Source: Bermanella marisrubri (lineage in GTDB: Bacteria; Pseudomonadota; Gammaproteobacteria; Pseudomonadales; Oceanobacteraceae). From it: DNA of 64,000 bases. Positions 26,901-35,239 of this stretch are shown here, in pieces. The DNA is taken from the NCBI RefSeq assembly GCF_012295615.1, contig NZ_CP051183.1, positions 2,259,001-2,323,000 on the forward strand. The letters are read 5' to 3'. The notes below the pieces were generated by a model. It saw only the letters and a list, made by a program, of their open reading frames with translations, was not told the DNA's origin and made no database searches. A program made the position numbers and the translations under genes. The number at the start of each line of letters is the position of its first letter. The first letter of the stretch is position 1.

Positions 26901-28874
26901 GTAAAAAAGACCGTTTTCAAAGTTTATATTTCTTATCTCTGCCCTCTGCATCTGTTGAAACAATCCAATATTAAAATTAGATTCATCATCCTCTGGACTA
27001 TGCATTTGTCTGATACCTTTTACAGAGTATCCATTCCCATCTAAAACAGCACCAAAGGATTTGATTTGCTCCCAATTGACTAAAACACCCTTACCGATTG
27101 GAAACTCAATGTCATTGACCAACTCATACCCATGACATTGCCGCCTAGTCCTTCGGCCAATTGTTTTAAAAGGGCAGCCACTAGCAGCTTTCTTTTCAGA
27201 TACTCTGCGAAGTCCTGTGCCGAAGCCGAAGGGATCATGCTTTAGGAAATCTACGAGTTCTTGCGAGGTTCTAATCTCGATCAGTCCATTGCTATTACTA
27301 TCCATATCCTCTTTTCCGTCACCATCAGCATCTATGTCATCAGTATCAACTATGCCATCATTATCAAAGTCAAATAAATGCTCATCCAAAGTAAGGCTAA
27401 ATTGCTTTTGACATATATTTCCACATGTTTTCACCCATTGATCTGGCAAACCATCAAAGTCTTCGTCGATAGCTGCAAAGGGATTCTTAGGAAACTGATC
27501 TACTGCGAAGGGTTTTTTTTGTGTTTTGGGTGTGCCAATATTTATAACAAAGAAGCTTGGTATCACCTTTTCGGTATAGCCATCCCTATCCAAATCAATG
27601 GCACGAGCTGCATTAAATGGCCACTGGTCATAGCGATCAAAATATCCATCTTTATCACTATCTCTATACCAGGTTCCCAAAATTTTGATATTTGGGATAA
27701 ATTTAGTTCGGCTCAGTCCCTTTATATTAGTGCTATCAAACCTATTTGCTCCTACATGATGTTGTATTAATTTCTCATCCTCCTCTGTTAGGACTACAAC
27801 AGAATCGACAGAGCTTTCAGGACTGATCCAGGATTCTTCTTCGCTTATATTTATACCTAGATTTAAATACACTTCATCAAAACTATTTATGAAATTGGTC
27901 TGAATGACGGAATGCTCAACATTTACTTTGTAGTGACTATACGCCAAAGCAAATCCGGTGACGTTAGGATCTTTTGCCGCGAGCACAATAGCAGAGTTCA
28001 CAGACACCCCTGCTTTTCCAATTTGTTTTGAAACAATACCACCAAAATAGCCAGTACCTTTCGCCATAACCATTATATAGGCATTACGTATTGAAGCTTT
28101 ACTATCGACAGAACCAATAACGCCTCCCATATCGCCAGTTGAAAACAGTTGAACATTGATTGACACTCCGTCAATGTCAACAGAACGTGGAACAGATCCG
28201 TATTTCGAATTATGGGCTCCAATTAAACCACCTGCATAGGAAGGTCCTATGATTTCACCATTCACATGGACATTAGAGATCGACACATGCCCTAGCGATT
28301 CACCGATAATTGACCCTGCAGAGTAACGAGACTGAATATAAAAATCTGTCAATTTCAGATTACTGATTTCTAGACTATTAACTTTTCCAAACAATCCAGC
28401 CACTTGATTTCGGTAGTCTTTTCGATTGATTACTAGGTTTCTGATCTCATGGCTATTTCCATTGAAGACCACTGTCCTCTTATTTATAAGCTGAATTGGT
28501 TTCCAGCCCTCACCCGCATTCCAATAAGAATCATTACTGTCAAACTTGCCGTCATTGTTATCATCGAAATCTAAGTTAGCGTTTAATTCATAGCCAACAC
28601 ATTGTTTCTCTGGACAACCTTTCATACTCCCATACAGCATGAATTCTAAGTCGCTCTGTTCAAGACTAACGCGCATTGCATTTAGATCTTCTATCGTATT
28701 TATATCAATTAGACCATCACCATCGCGATCAACCAGAGTGTCATTGCTCGCTGAGACATTGAAAGAAAAGAGAGTTATGGAAGAGGTTAATGCTAAATGT
28801 ACAAAATTAGAGGTAAGGCAGGCTAAGAAAACATATATTCGTTTAATAATAGATAACTTAATATGGGCTTTCAT
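24000..28874 (-). CDS. giant GLUG / calcium-repeat surface protein
   Basis: 1624 residues from ATG 28874 (an ATG six codons earlier is less likely). The N-terminal 40 residues are a long signal peptide. Three similar blocks follow, starting near residues 50, 525 and 1050. Each opens with an aspartate-rich calcium loop and a short link (DGDGLIDINTIEDLNAM; NSNGLIEIRTSQELVDF; DHNGLIDVNSLDDFSAI), then a beta-helix-like stretch with GLUG-type units (AGLFGKV, GGLIGAH, GGVVAEI, GGVVGRA). Each block ends in TSP3-like DxDxDG loops. This fits a secreted adhesin or matrix protein. It is the first gene of a two-gene operon with the lipoprotein. Confidence 0.82.
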   Translation of the reverse strand: MKAHIKLSIIKRIYVFLACLTSNFVHLALTSSITLFSFNVSASNDTLVDRDGDGLIDINTIEDLNAMRVSLEQSDLEFMLYGSMKGCPEKQCVGYELNANLDFDDNNDGKFDSNDSYWNAGEGWKPIQLINKRTVVFNGNSHEIRNLVINRKDYRNQVAGLFGKVNSLEISNLKLTDFYIQSRYSAGSIIGESLGHVSISNVHVNGEIIGPSYAGGLIGAHNSKYGSVPRSVDIDGVSINVQLFSTGDMGGVIGSVDSKASIRNAYIMVMAKGTGYFGGIVSKQIGKAGVSVNSAIVLAAKDPNVTGFALAYSHYKVNVEHSVIQTNFINSFDEVYLNLGINISEEESWISPESSVDSVVVLTEEDEKLIQHHVGANRFDSTNIKGLSRTKFIPNIKILGTWYRDSDKDGYFDRYDQWPFNAARAIDLDRDGYTEKVIPSFFVINIGTPKTQKKPFAVDQFPKNPFAAIDEDFDGLPDQWVKTCGNICQKQFSLTLDEHLFDFDNDGIVDTDDIDADGDGKEDMDSNSNGLIEIRTSQELVDFLKHDPFGFGTGLRRVSEKKAASGCPFKTIGRRTRRQCHGYELVNDIEFPIGKGVLVNWEQIKSFGAVLDGNGYSVKGIRQMHSPEDDESNFNIGLFQQMQRAEIRNINFENGLFYGEQNHAHGVLASSIQLSKIVNVSFEARTLHTARDKSEIHIPSFKGLVGNVIDSDVIGLSFEGVIDTSARVVNGLIGRSENSNIEDISLIARVVKTGCQTVNAFGSNLSKTIISNAWVAMDLIEDENGGCDNSVHIVSKEINSTNLSHFVASFRSNRQDQIFDYFSSAKGEVGLSNGLVITGHKLASIPKSMTSNLNISIDSIGELIAKKEDIKFQQLALVRKNYEAPLEFTRKSVVCDEVDCIEELFSAEFLDVIEWNSGKNTVKPKLLLGNIEYKDTDLDGFPNHLDMAPRDVNFSIDRDRDMVFDYFNSACDEECKRSISMPVDQLPDLPFASLDNDKDGLADAWNSNCDSDCQRLNIKYLDNYVDDFDNDGIPDSNDNDWDNNGKDDADADHNGLIDVNSLDDFSAIRFSPSGSSKKVSKDAKRDFSGCRPLNRHGVFTSRCVGYELKKNLDFDTNANNKVDPEDQFYHEDRERGRLTNWSPVYEFNTFSSVLEGNNFELRNLFINDDSTHRSLFNSLHNAKIKNLTLRGSLNRIHSEDPSFLASKIKGSELNNVHIEGGLRVYKGHGQGFAEDIIHSKFDNVSFNGIIVGEMNKVSSINGIARWAKLSEFNNIKIEGYFHGAKAVAGLFGSMASADVMNADIDGVFHGFDQAAGLVERMSSDSMIRNAAIRGDIHSQGDAAGVARYIFRNNILENIIVLASIQGEMSVGGVVAEISSSDNLLLNVSSRGTIRGFGEVGGIVGLVDNQDGNRIIGCSVSSEISGRQYVGGVVGRAGTLDIIGCDSMANVAGYIYVGGISGGHFGGLISNSRSEGSIRGVDSVGGLAGFVGFKDISMKLQRNYVTGNIIGDKFSDALIGFKNGSLESINNFWAIDTTNQLESVGSSDTSFGVLQEHLKCTGTSSAHCTNADAISVDNYISIPWGHSINIEDLGQYKVKVGWDFGNSVSLPVPRVEYIKRDVRPQ

Positions 28875-29219
28875 CGTAGGTCCATCTAACATAAAGAGTT
28901 AAATTATACGGAATATTATGCCCGACCTAACTCGCCGCATCCACAAAGTCATGAATGATAGCGTAATATCTGTGGGAAGCCTTTTATTCATTATAAATTA
29001 GCACCAGCAAAGTAGAGAGAAAAATCGTGATACTCTTCACAACTCAGGAGATAGAGGAAAGATAGAATTGATTAAAGCCGATGGAAGAACCTAGAACTAT
29101 TGTAATAGCTGTGTTATGGGCTAGCTGAGGTTAATGATGACCAAGTCAGTCCTTCCTGAATTGGTCTGAAAATCCAATAAACTTAGCGCTAAGCCACCGC
29201 CTACTGAAAACGGTGTTGA
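28875..29219. other. gene-poor stretch
   Basis: 345 bases with no convincing ORF. It holds a degenerate left half of the ATGCCCGA palindrome near 28919 and probably the promoter region of the giant surface protein gene. Nothing else was recognised. Confidence 0.5.
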
Positions 29220-29690
29220 CTACTTCTGATAAGGATAAATGCAACCTAAAACCACATTCGAACGTCCTTGCATGATAACAAACGCTTCTGTTTTTGATAT
29301 GTCTGTTCCGCATCGTTTTTCTTTATCTTCGCATTCAAGATTGAACCCGCGTGATTCTTCAACCGCCTTTTTGACTTCATTCAAATCGCTGCCTACCTGA
29401 ACCATAAAACCCGGTGACATACCAAAAGACGGACTCAGTTTAACAACATCTAAACCAAATACGGTCGTCGGGTTCTTGGGTAAATATGAATTACGCCTAT
29501 CTGGATCAGGAAGGACCGATAAAGTAAAGAATTCTAGCAGTGTCATCTCAACATCGATGGAGTTTTTGTAGTCGTCCCAAGAAACGTCACAAGCTGCCAT
29601 TTGCTCAACTAATTTAGCCGGATCTCTAGATAGTTCTTTTCCAAAAACAGAAAAACTCAATGACAAGGTGAGAATTAATAATATACGCAT
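29220..29690 (-). CDS. secreted small protein, unknown
   Basis: 156 residues with a standard signal peptide (MRILLILTLSLSFSVFGK). The mature part has four Cys residues, probably two disulfides (AACDVSW, LECEDKEKRCG, LGCIYPY), as expected for a periplasmic protein. No family is recognised. It is alone, with 74 bp to the RDD gene upstream, and could share that gene's transcript. Confidence 0.65.
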   Translation of the reverse strand: MRILLILTLSLSFSVFGKELSRDPAKLVEQMAACDVSWDDYKNSIDVEMTLLEFFTLSVLPDPDRRNSYLPKNPTTVFGLDVVKLSPSFGMSPGFMVQVGSDLNEVKKAVEESRGFNLECEDKEKRCGTDISKTEAFVIMQGRSNVVLGCIYPYQK

Positions 29691-29764
29691 ACCTGTCTAA
29701 TTCCTTTTTAAGATTATACGAATGATGTCAACCACTGCATTTCGTCGCGTAATAGCAGCAATAC

Positions 29765-30193
29765 TTACTTATCCAAAATGACATATGTTCCGGGAATACT
29801 ATCGTGCCAACCTCGGCTATCATCCCTCGCAAAGGAAAAAGGCTCGAATGGAATTAGTCGAGAAAAAGTTCTGGCAATCACTTGTGGCAAACTGGGTAAA
29901 CCACCGTACTCATCTACAACCTTAGTTTTGGTTATGATTTTTCCTAATGTTTTGCCAAAAATTGATTCCAAAATAATGTAGTAAGACAAATATGTTAGCG
30001 TTGCGATAGCAAAAGACGTGGTCAGATCAATGCTATAATGGCCAAATATAAAGCCAGCAATAAAGACAAATAAATTACAAACAATTAAAAGCATGAAGGT
30101 ATCAACAATTAAGTTTATAAGTCGAAGTAACGGATCTGAAGACTTAGTTATTTCAAAACTTTTAGTTTCAGGAATCGACTGTTTCGAAACCAT
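29765..30193 (-). CDS. RDD family membrane protein
   Basis: 142 residues. The RDD domain starts DPLLRLINLIVDTFMLLIV and continues with IFGKTLGKIITKTKVVDEYG and ARTFSRLIPFEPFSF, with an end matching SRGWHDSIPGTYVI. Three membrane helices. The role is unknown; some RDD proteins act in transport or osmotic stress. Its Asp at the first helix replaces the canonical RDD pattern only partly. Confidence 0.85.
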   Translation of the reverse strand: MVSKQSIPETKSFEITKSSDPLLRLINLIVDTFMLLIVCNLFVFIAGFIFGHYSIDLTTSFAIATLTYLSYYIILESIFGKTLGKIITKTKVVDEYGGLPSLPQVIARTFSRLIPFEPFSFARDDSRGWHDSIPGTYVILDK

Positions 30194-30376
30194 TTTTACC
30201 TTCCTTTGTATTAAATTGACATCGATGGTGGAGTTTATGACATTGATTGGTTTTTCAACAACTTAAATCTCTATCTTTAATACTAAATCAGTAGATCATA
30301 GCGGAAAGAACTATCTTCTTTATTAGGAAACCGATCATGATAGAAACAATGGAAAGGCCAGATCATAATTAGTGGC

Positions 30377-30778
30377 CTACATTTCTGACTGGTTTTGAAG
30401 TTTCCATGCTTTATAAGCATGAAGGTCGCTTTCCACCATAGACAAGCATTTGGCAATGACAAAGGCATCGTCCATTAAACCAAGTAGCGGAAGTAAATCG
30501 GGCAGAATATCGAAAGGATTTAAGACATACAGCAATGCTGCAACAATGGCAGCTATAGAGTACCAAGGAATCGCTCGATAGCTGCCGTTGGCGTAATCCT
30601 TGATAAGCGAAAACAGCAGCTTGGCATCTTCAATATAGCGACCGAGTGGACCACTGGTCTTAAACTTGTCCTCAATGGCGTCTTGTTCGTGAATTACTTT
30701 TTCAAGATCTTTTTTCGAGACGCCTGCGGATTGTCGTTTAAGCTCTTCTTCGGCTTTGTTTTTGCTGTGCTCGCTCAT
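30377..30778 (-). CDS. YkvA family (DUF1232) membrane protein
   Basis: 133 residues. The central AIVAALLYVLNPFDILPDLLPLLGLMDDAFVI is the DUF1232 signature with the conserved NPxDxxPD motif. A charged, lysine-rich N-terminus precedes it. The function is unknown. The gene stands 54 bp downstream of the YbcJ-like gene on the same strand. Confidence 0.88.
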   Translation of the reverse strand: MSEHSKNKAEEELKRQSAGVSKKDLEKVIHEQDAIEDKFKTSGPLGRYIEDAKLLFSLIKDYANGSYRAIPWYSIAAIVAALLYVLNPFDILPDLLPLLGLMDDAFVIAKCLSMVESDLHAYKAWKLQNQSEM

Positions 30779-30831
30779 AACGCACTTCTCTTGAAATCAA
30801 GGTCCAATTAAAGAAACTATTCCTGTGCTAG

Positions 30832-31044
30832 CTATTTCAGCACGACTTTAACTTCAATATCCGTGTATTTAATGACATCACCAGATACAATTTTCTTACG
30901 CTTTCTGGTCTCTACCTCACCATTGACCGATACCAGGCCATCATCAATGACCGCCTTGGCCTGCCCGCCGCTTTCTACGATGCCTTCAAACTTAAGAATC
31001 TTATATAACTCAACGGGTTCTTCGGTGATTTCGACTACTCGCAT
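30832..31044 (-). CDS. ybcJ: S4-domain RNA-binding protein, YbcJ-like
   Basis: 70 residues, a lone S4 domain (LYKILKFEGIVESGGQAKAVIDDGLVSVNGEVETRKRKKI). This is the size and pattern of YbcJ, a small RNA-binding protein of unknown role. It probably binds structured RNA. It lies directly upstream of the YkvA gene and downstream of a GNAT gene on the same strand. Confidence 0.88.
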   Translation of the reverse strand: MRVVEITEEPVELYKILKFEGIVESGGQAKAVIDDGLVSVNGEVETRKRKKIVSGDVIKYTDIEVKVVLK

Positions 31045-31082
31045 TAAAACTCATTACCTATCTTTATGTATTTAGGGGCGCT

Positions 31083-31502
31083 TTATTCCGTGAGAATCTG
31101 AGTTCCCGGCTCCAGCACCCAACAACGATCATTCTGGCTATAACCAATGGGCCCATAATAAGAGTTTGCAGCCGGCGCAGCAATGAGAATCAACTTACAA
31201 CGAGGACCAAGCTGCTCTTGAGTGAGAGCCTGTAGTCGCTTGCCAATGCCTAATTTCTGGTAATCTTGATGTACTGCCAAATCGGATAGATAACAGGCAT
31301 AATGAAAGTCCGTCACACTACGGGCAATCCCAACAAGAATGTCATCATTCCAAGCGGTTATCATAAGATTGGAATTGGAAACCATACCCGCCATGCAATC
31401 ATAGTCTTCAATGGGGCGGCGCTCTCCTAGGGTGGAGCGTTCTAATAGATCAATAAACTGATCCGTGGTAATTGGCTCATTCACTTTGTATTTGATTGCC
31501 AT
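31083..31502 (-). CDS. GNAT family N-acetyltransferase
   Basis: 139 residues from ATG 31502, chosen because AAGGA lies seven bases upstream; the frame begins at 31523. The acetyl-CoA loop LAVHQDYQKLGIGKRLQ lies near residue 80 and a C-terminal NSYYGPIGYSQND follows. It is like small GNAT proteins of the PA4794/YjdJ kind. The substrate is unknown. It may share a transcript with the S4 gene. Confidence 0.83.
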   Translation of the reverse strand: MAIKYKVNEPITTDQFIDLLERSTLGERRPIEDYDCMAGMVSNSNLMITAWNDDILVGIARSVTDFHYACYLSDLAVHQDYQKLGIGKRLQALTQEQLGPRCKLILIAAPAANSYYGPIGYSQNDRCWVLEPGTQILTE

Positions 31503-31553
31503 GTTCGTCCTTGTTTGTGTCATTGAATAAGTTAAGTGTGATTAATTAGCAGC

Positions 31554-31955
31554 CTAACTAGGTAAACTCTTGAAGGCTGCTATTTTATCCAAATCTTTTT
31601 CCCAATCTGCTTTGCTAGATGTAAAAAGATGTGCTGTAGGTTCCACTGAAATTGTTGTATCCAAGCTTCCAGCAGGCACAACAAGTAGGTTTTGAGTCAG
31701 TGTATTAGGCAATGCTGAGCCGCATACTTTACAGAAGCTCTTGTTATGACGGGTACCTTCCAAAGTAAAACTAGTTATGCAATCTTCACCTGTCAGCCAT
31801 CGCAGTTTGGCTGACTGTGAGAATATGTTGGCCGCAAAAGCAGAGCCCGTATCTTTTTGGCAATGCTGGCAGTGACATAAGTAAAAACTCTCTAAATCAC
31901 CTTCTATTTCAAATGTCACTTTCCCACATAGGCAAGAGCCAGTGTGTTTACTCAT
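31554..31955 (-). CDS. GFA family zinc protein
   Basis: 133 residues from ATG 31955. The zinc residues are GSCLCGKVTFE, CHCQHCQKDTGSAFAAN and CKVCGSAL, the signature of the glutathione-dependent formaldehyde-activating (GFA/CENP-V) family. The real substrate of these proteins is mostly unknown. It lies 33 bp downstream of the TetR gene and 51 bp upstream of the GNAT gene, so a TetR-GFA-GNAT transcript is likely. Confidence 0.88.
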   Translation of the reverse strand: MSKHTGSCLCGKVTFEIEGDLESFYLCHCQHCQKDTGSAFAANIFSQSAKLRWLTGEDCITSFTLEGTRHNKSFCKVCGSALPNTLTQNLLVVPAGSLDTTISVEPTAHLFTSSKADWEKDLDKIAAFKSLPS

Positions 31956-31988
31956 AATACTTATCTCCATGGTTCATCAAGTAGCCTC

Positions 31989-32603
31989 TTACCTTTGCAG
32001 CGAGCGCCAAGCAGATTCCGAAAACTCTTCACGGTAATCCAATGGCGACGTTTGAACCCTATCGGCAAGCCAAGCTCTACAATAATTCTCACTGGGTCCA
32101 ATGATCAAAGAAGGCAATAACTCGAACGATTGCACAATATCAGTCGTTTCGTTCTCGAAACTAAGCAATTTTGCTCTGATTTCACGAAACCCTTTTAGAT
32201 TACGATCGTTCAGCTCTTCTTTAAATGGCCCCTTAGCGACTGAAGCACGGGCTTGATATAGGAATTTTGCCCATTCAGGATTCTCAACAACCCAATCCAA
32301 ATAACTCGAAATGATCGCAGACACCACATCACGCAGACTATTTGAAATCGCTAACGACTGTGCAAGATGTAATCTCTGATCATCTTGGGCAGCGAAAAAA
32401 AGCGCACTTAAAATTCCTTCTTTGTTCCCGAAGTGATGATAAATCGCACCAACACTGGTTTCACAGCGGGCTTTGATTACATCTATCGTGGTCGACTCTA
32501 CCCCAAGCTCGTTAAAACAATGAAGCGCATGCTCCAAAATTTCTCTTTTTAGCCCAGCTCTTCGCCCAGGAAATCTACTCTCAAGAATTTTATGTTGATT
32601 CAT
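31989..32603 (-). CDS. TetR/AcrR family regulator
   Basis: 204 residues. The N-terminal helix-turn-helix reads STTIDVIKARCETSVGAIYHHFGNKEGILSALFF. The C-terminal ligand domain is unlike well-known ones. It is divergent from the alpha/beta hydrolase gene across 231 bp, which makes that gene and its own GFA neighbour its probable targets. Confidence 0.87.
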   Translation of the reverse strand: MNQHKILESRFPGRRAGLKREILEHALHCFNELGVESTTIDVIKARCETSVGAIYHHFGNKEGILSALFFAAQDDQRLHLAQSLAISNSLRDVVSAIISSYLDWVVENPEWAKFLYQARASVAKGPFKEELNDRNLKGFREIRAKLLSFENETTDIVQSFELLPSLIIGPSENYCRAWLADRVQTSPLDYREEFSESAWRSLQR

Positions 32604-32834
32604 TAAATTGATATTCGCCCGTCTGATCTCGCCATCTTTAACATTCTACCGTTTGACAGCCCCAGTTAGAAAGAGAATAATGTTCCAATATAGAATATTA
32701 TTCTGTTATTGTATGTGAAGTATATCGTCGAGCAAATGCCTAGCATCAAATAGGCAGAACTCGGGCAGTCATGGGCGCATCACGTGTATGAGCGCCGTGA
32801 TGAATTTGAGAATCGATTTTTAGTTGGATGACTA

Positions 32835-33686
32835 ATGGAAAAAACGCTAATCGCCTGTCAAGACGGATACTGCCTGACTGGCCATTTCTTCAAGGCATCA
32901 ACCGATACACCTCGTGGCGCAGTTCTCATCGCACCAGCTACGGGGTTTCGTCACCAAGTCTACTTCAATTTTGCCTCATGGCTGAGCGAGCAGGGCTTCT
33001 CTGTACTGACCTTTTCGAATCGTGGTATCGGAGACTCTCGTAATAACACACCCTTAGCCCAAATCTCAGGCGACCTAGTCGATTGGGGATCGCTTGACCT
33101 GCCAGCAGCATTAGAAAAACTTATCAATCTCGAGCCGGATTTGCCCATTAGCTTTGTGGGACATAGCGCGGGAGCACAATTAATCGGTTTAATGCCGAAT
33201 TTCTCTATCGTCGACCGTTATGTTCTTATTGCTGCATCATCTGGTTATTTCAATAACTTAAAACCCAAAACAAAACTCGCTGCAAAGCTACTATTCCATG
33301 TTTGGCAGCCAATCTCTGTCGCGTTTAAAGGTTATTGGCCTACCAAGATTATTGGTTTTGGTGAGAACCTACCGCGCGGTGTAGCTAAGCAATGGAGAGA
33401 ATGGTGCCGTGCACCAGGTTACGTTGAAAACAGTTTTGGAAAGGAAATACAGCAGCACTACTACGCAGATATCAAAGCTCCGATACTCTCATTAACCGCC
33501 ACAGATGACCACATCGCCGTACCCGACAATGTAGATGATTTTCTGCGACTTTTACCCAACGCCAGCATAGAAAAGCACTTTCTGGAACCAGCAGGCTTTG
33601 GGTTGAAAGAAATCGGCCATAGTGATCTGCTACGCAGACGTTGCGAAGCTTGTTGGCCAACTATTTTGAATGGCCTTGCGTCTTAA
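32835..33686 (+). CDS. alpha/beta hydrolase
   Basis: 283 residues. The nucleophile elbow is GHSAGAQ near residue 110, an oxyanion region ATGFRHQVYFNF near residue 38, and a catalytic Asp/His pair probably in TATDDHIAVP and IGHSDLLRR. Family: YheT/UCP037442-like alpha/beta hydrolases of unknown substrate. It is divergent from the TetR gene and faces a convergent small secreted gene. The ATG was chosen over nearby alternatives because it starts the conserved domain. Confidence 0.83.
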   Translation: MEKTLIACQDGYCLTGHFFKASTDTPRGAVLIAPATGFRHQVYFNFASWLSEQGFSVLTFSNRGIGDSRNNTPLAQISGDLVDWGSLDLPAALEKLINLEPDLPISFVGHSAGAQLIGLMPNFSIVDRYVLIAASSGYFNNLKPKTKLAAKLLFHVWQPISVAFKGYWPTKIIGFGENLPRGVAKQWREWCRAPGYVENSFGKEIQQHYYADIKAPILSLTATDDHIAVPDNVDDFLRLLPNASIEKHFLEPAGFGLKEIGHSDLLRRRCEACWPTILNGLAS

Positions 33687-33705
33687 TACGAAGAATAAAA
33701 CAATT

Positions 33706-33731
33706 AGACTCAATACTACTTTATTGAGTCT
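33706..33731. terminator. bidirectional terminator hairpin
   Basis: AGACTCAATA pairs perfectly with TATTGAGTCT around a six-base loop. It covers the end of the minus-strand gene and closes the cassette-like region on this side. Confidence 0.65.
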
Positions 33732-34048
33732 ATAATCTTATTTCTCACTAGCTCAACCGAGTCTCTGTTGTGACCTGCAACCGCCACCATAAGCTTACTT
33801 TTGTTCGGTGACATTCCTATACATTTAACGACCACTCGGTTAGATCTTACATTTCCATATATTCCATGTTCATTCTCAACCTGATTTTCTAATCCAAGTA
33901 CTTTCAATGAATATGAGCTTTGTATTTGACAAGCCTCTTTGGATTTATTCAGATCTTTGAACCACGACCAAAGCTCAGGGGGCTTTCCCTCTGCCAACAC
34001 TGATCCTGACAATAAACATAAAACAATTGGAATGAATTTTTTTATCAT
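33716..34048 (-). CDS. small secreted protein, unknown
   Basis: 110 residues from ATG 34048, which starts a proper signal peptide (KKFIPIVLCLLSGSVLAEG); the frame runs to 34114. Two Cys residues in the mature part. No family recognised. It is the farthest minus-strand gene of the likely integron array and has a possible decayed attC upstream at 34069-34100. Confidence 0.6.
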   Translation of the reverse strand: MIKKFIPIVLCLLSGSVLAEGKPPELWSWFKDLNKSKEACQIQSSYSLKVLGLENQVENEHGIYGNVRSNRVVVKCIGMSPNKSKLMVAVAGHNRDSVELVRNKIIDSIK

Positions 34049-34068
34049 GCTTTTCCCTAAGACATTTA

Positions 34069-34100
34069 AAATTACGCCACATAAAAATGTGTTGTTACAG
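34069..34100 (-). repeat. possible decayed attC site
   Basis: AAATTAC GCC at one end and GTTACAG at the other, with a CACAT/ATGTG stem between. It stands exactly between one gene's stop and the next gene's start, as an attC would. Short and imperfect, so tentative. Confidence 0.3.
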
Positions 34101-34133
34101 TGTGGGTATATCAAAATTGAATTGAGATGACCA

Positions 34134-34559
34134 CTAGTTTAGTTCTTGAATATCATTGTCATCTATCTTCCAACCGTCTTCATATACCATATAAATGACT
34201 TCTTTCTTAGTATGTACCTGACCTTCTACACAGTCGTCAGTCGATTGGTAAGAAATAATAGCGGTATCCGATTCGATCACTTCATCAATAAGCTCTAGTT
34301 TCTTACACTTGGCAAAACCTTGAAATATGGGTAGATACTCCTCAATTGTTTGCTCTCGGGTTAAACCGTTTTTTGCCATTGCAACTTGCACGGATTCCTC
34401 TATTTTATTTCGTTTCCGCTTGCTATAGGCATTAATAAATTAATCGACAGAAATTCCCGATGCTTCTAATTGAACATACTGATCATAAACCTCGTGCGGA
34501 GCATCCGATTTACTACACCCAATAAGTAATAGACATACAGCAGTTATGATTATTTTCAT
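34134..34559 (-). pseudogene. lipoprotein gene with in-frame stop
   Basis: From ATG 34559 the frame encodes a lipoprotein signal (MKIIITAVCLLLIGCSK) and 39 residues, then a TAA at 34440-34442. The same frame continues without further stops to 34134 for another 102 codons (FINAYSKRKRN..., then KCKKLELIDEVIESD). The two parts fit one 141-residue lipoprotein. A single base change at codon 40 would explain it. The downstream part could still be made from the GTG at 34391. No family recognised. A sequencing error is the alternative. Confidence 0.65.
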
Positions 34560-34610
34560 GCTTTCTCCAGCATTTTTAATAGTCTTATTATAAATGTTAT
34601 GCTATTGGAT

Positions 34611-34682
34611 AATAAACTGATTGAATTGATATTTATATTAGGTAGCTGTATTTAAATATCAATCTCATTGCTTAAGTTAAGA
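34611..34682 (-). repeat. probable attC site, imperfect core
   Basis: R'-like AATAAAC and R''-like GTTAAGA flank a perfect 11 bp stem (ATTGATATTTA / TAAATATCAAT). The GNAT stop codon overlaps the R'' box, as at clear attC sites in this array. Confidence 0.42.
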
Positions 34683-35127
34683 TCTGATCTTTACGAACCA
34701 TCTTTTGAGCGATCACTGGTATTTCATTATATGTCGTTTCGAACGTCTCAGTTACACGAAAACCGTATCCTTGGTATATATATTTCGCTGGTTGATTCGT
34801 GCTAGCAACATATAGATAGGGTTGGCCATGAACATTGGACAATAAAAATTCAAGCAAGGTTTTTCCTATGCCCTTGCCCCTACTCTCAGGATATACAAAT
34901 AGGGCTCGAATTTCGTTATCGTGGTGAGCCCCAAAACCCAAAATTTTGCCTCTTTCTTCATACACATATATATCAGACTCCATCAAACCGCCTAATCTCA
35001 TATCATCTTTCTCAAGAGGCAGAAGCATAAAATCCCTATCCTCGTATTTAAGTTCATCAATTTTCGAATGATTATAAATATCAAAGATGGAAGCTAGATC
35101 ATTTTTATTACATAGTCGGACAGTCAT
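34672..35127 (-). CDS. GNAT acetyltransferase in cassette-like setting
   Basis: 151 residues. The acetyl-CoA loop is LFVYPESRGKGIGKTLLEFL near residue 85, and the C-terminal YIYQGYGFRVTETFETTYNEIP is typical of single-domain GNAT proteins. Its stop falls in a possible attC core at 34676, and its start is next to another at 35129, so it looks like an old integron cassette. The substrate is unknown. Confidence 0.78.
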   Translation of the reverse strand: MTVRLCNKNDLASIFDIYNHSKIDELKYEDRDFMLLPLEKDDMRLGGLMESDIYVYEERGKILGFGAHHDNEIRALFVYPESRGKGIGKTLLEFLLSNVHGQPYLYVASTNQPAKYIYQGYGFRVTETFETTYNEIPVIAQKMVRKDQILT

Positions 35128-35128
35128 T

Positions 35129-35206
35129 TAATAACTAATTTTAAGTTCAGAATACTTAGAGGCTCGAATGTTTTATGATTAAATAGGATGTAATCCCTTG
35201 TTAACT
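35129..35206 (-). repeat. possible decayed attC site
   Basis: TAATAAC at the left and GTTAACT at the right, with CCCTTGTTAAC closely resembling GCCTTGTTAAG of intact sites nearby. It lies between the stop at 35240 and the start at 35127. No strong central stem remains. Confidence 0.35.
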
Positions 35207-35239
35207 TCAACAGTAGTAAAGACCAACCTTTGCCTGACC

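Noticed and set aside
30283-30468. 61-residue frame overlapping the YkvA gene
   Set aside because: Overlaps a conserved gene in another frame and has no ribosome site or plausible composition.
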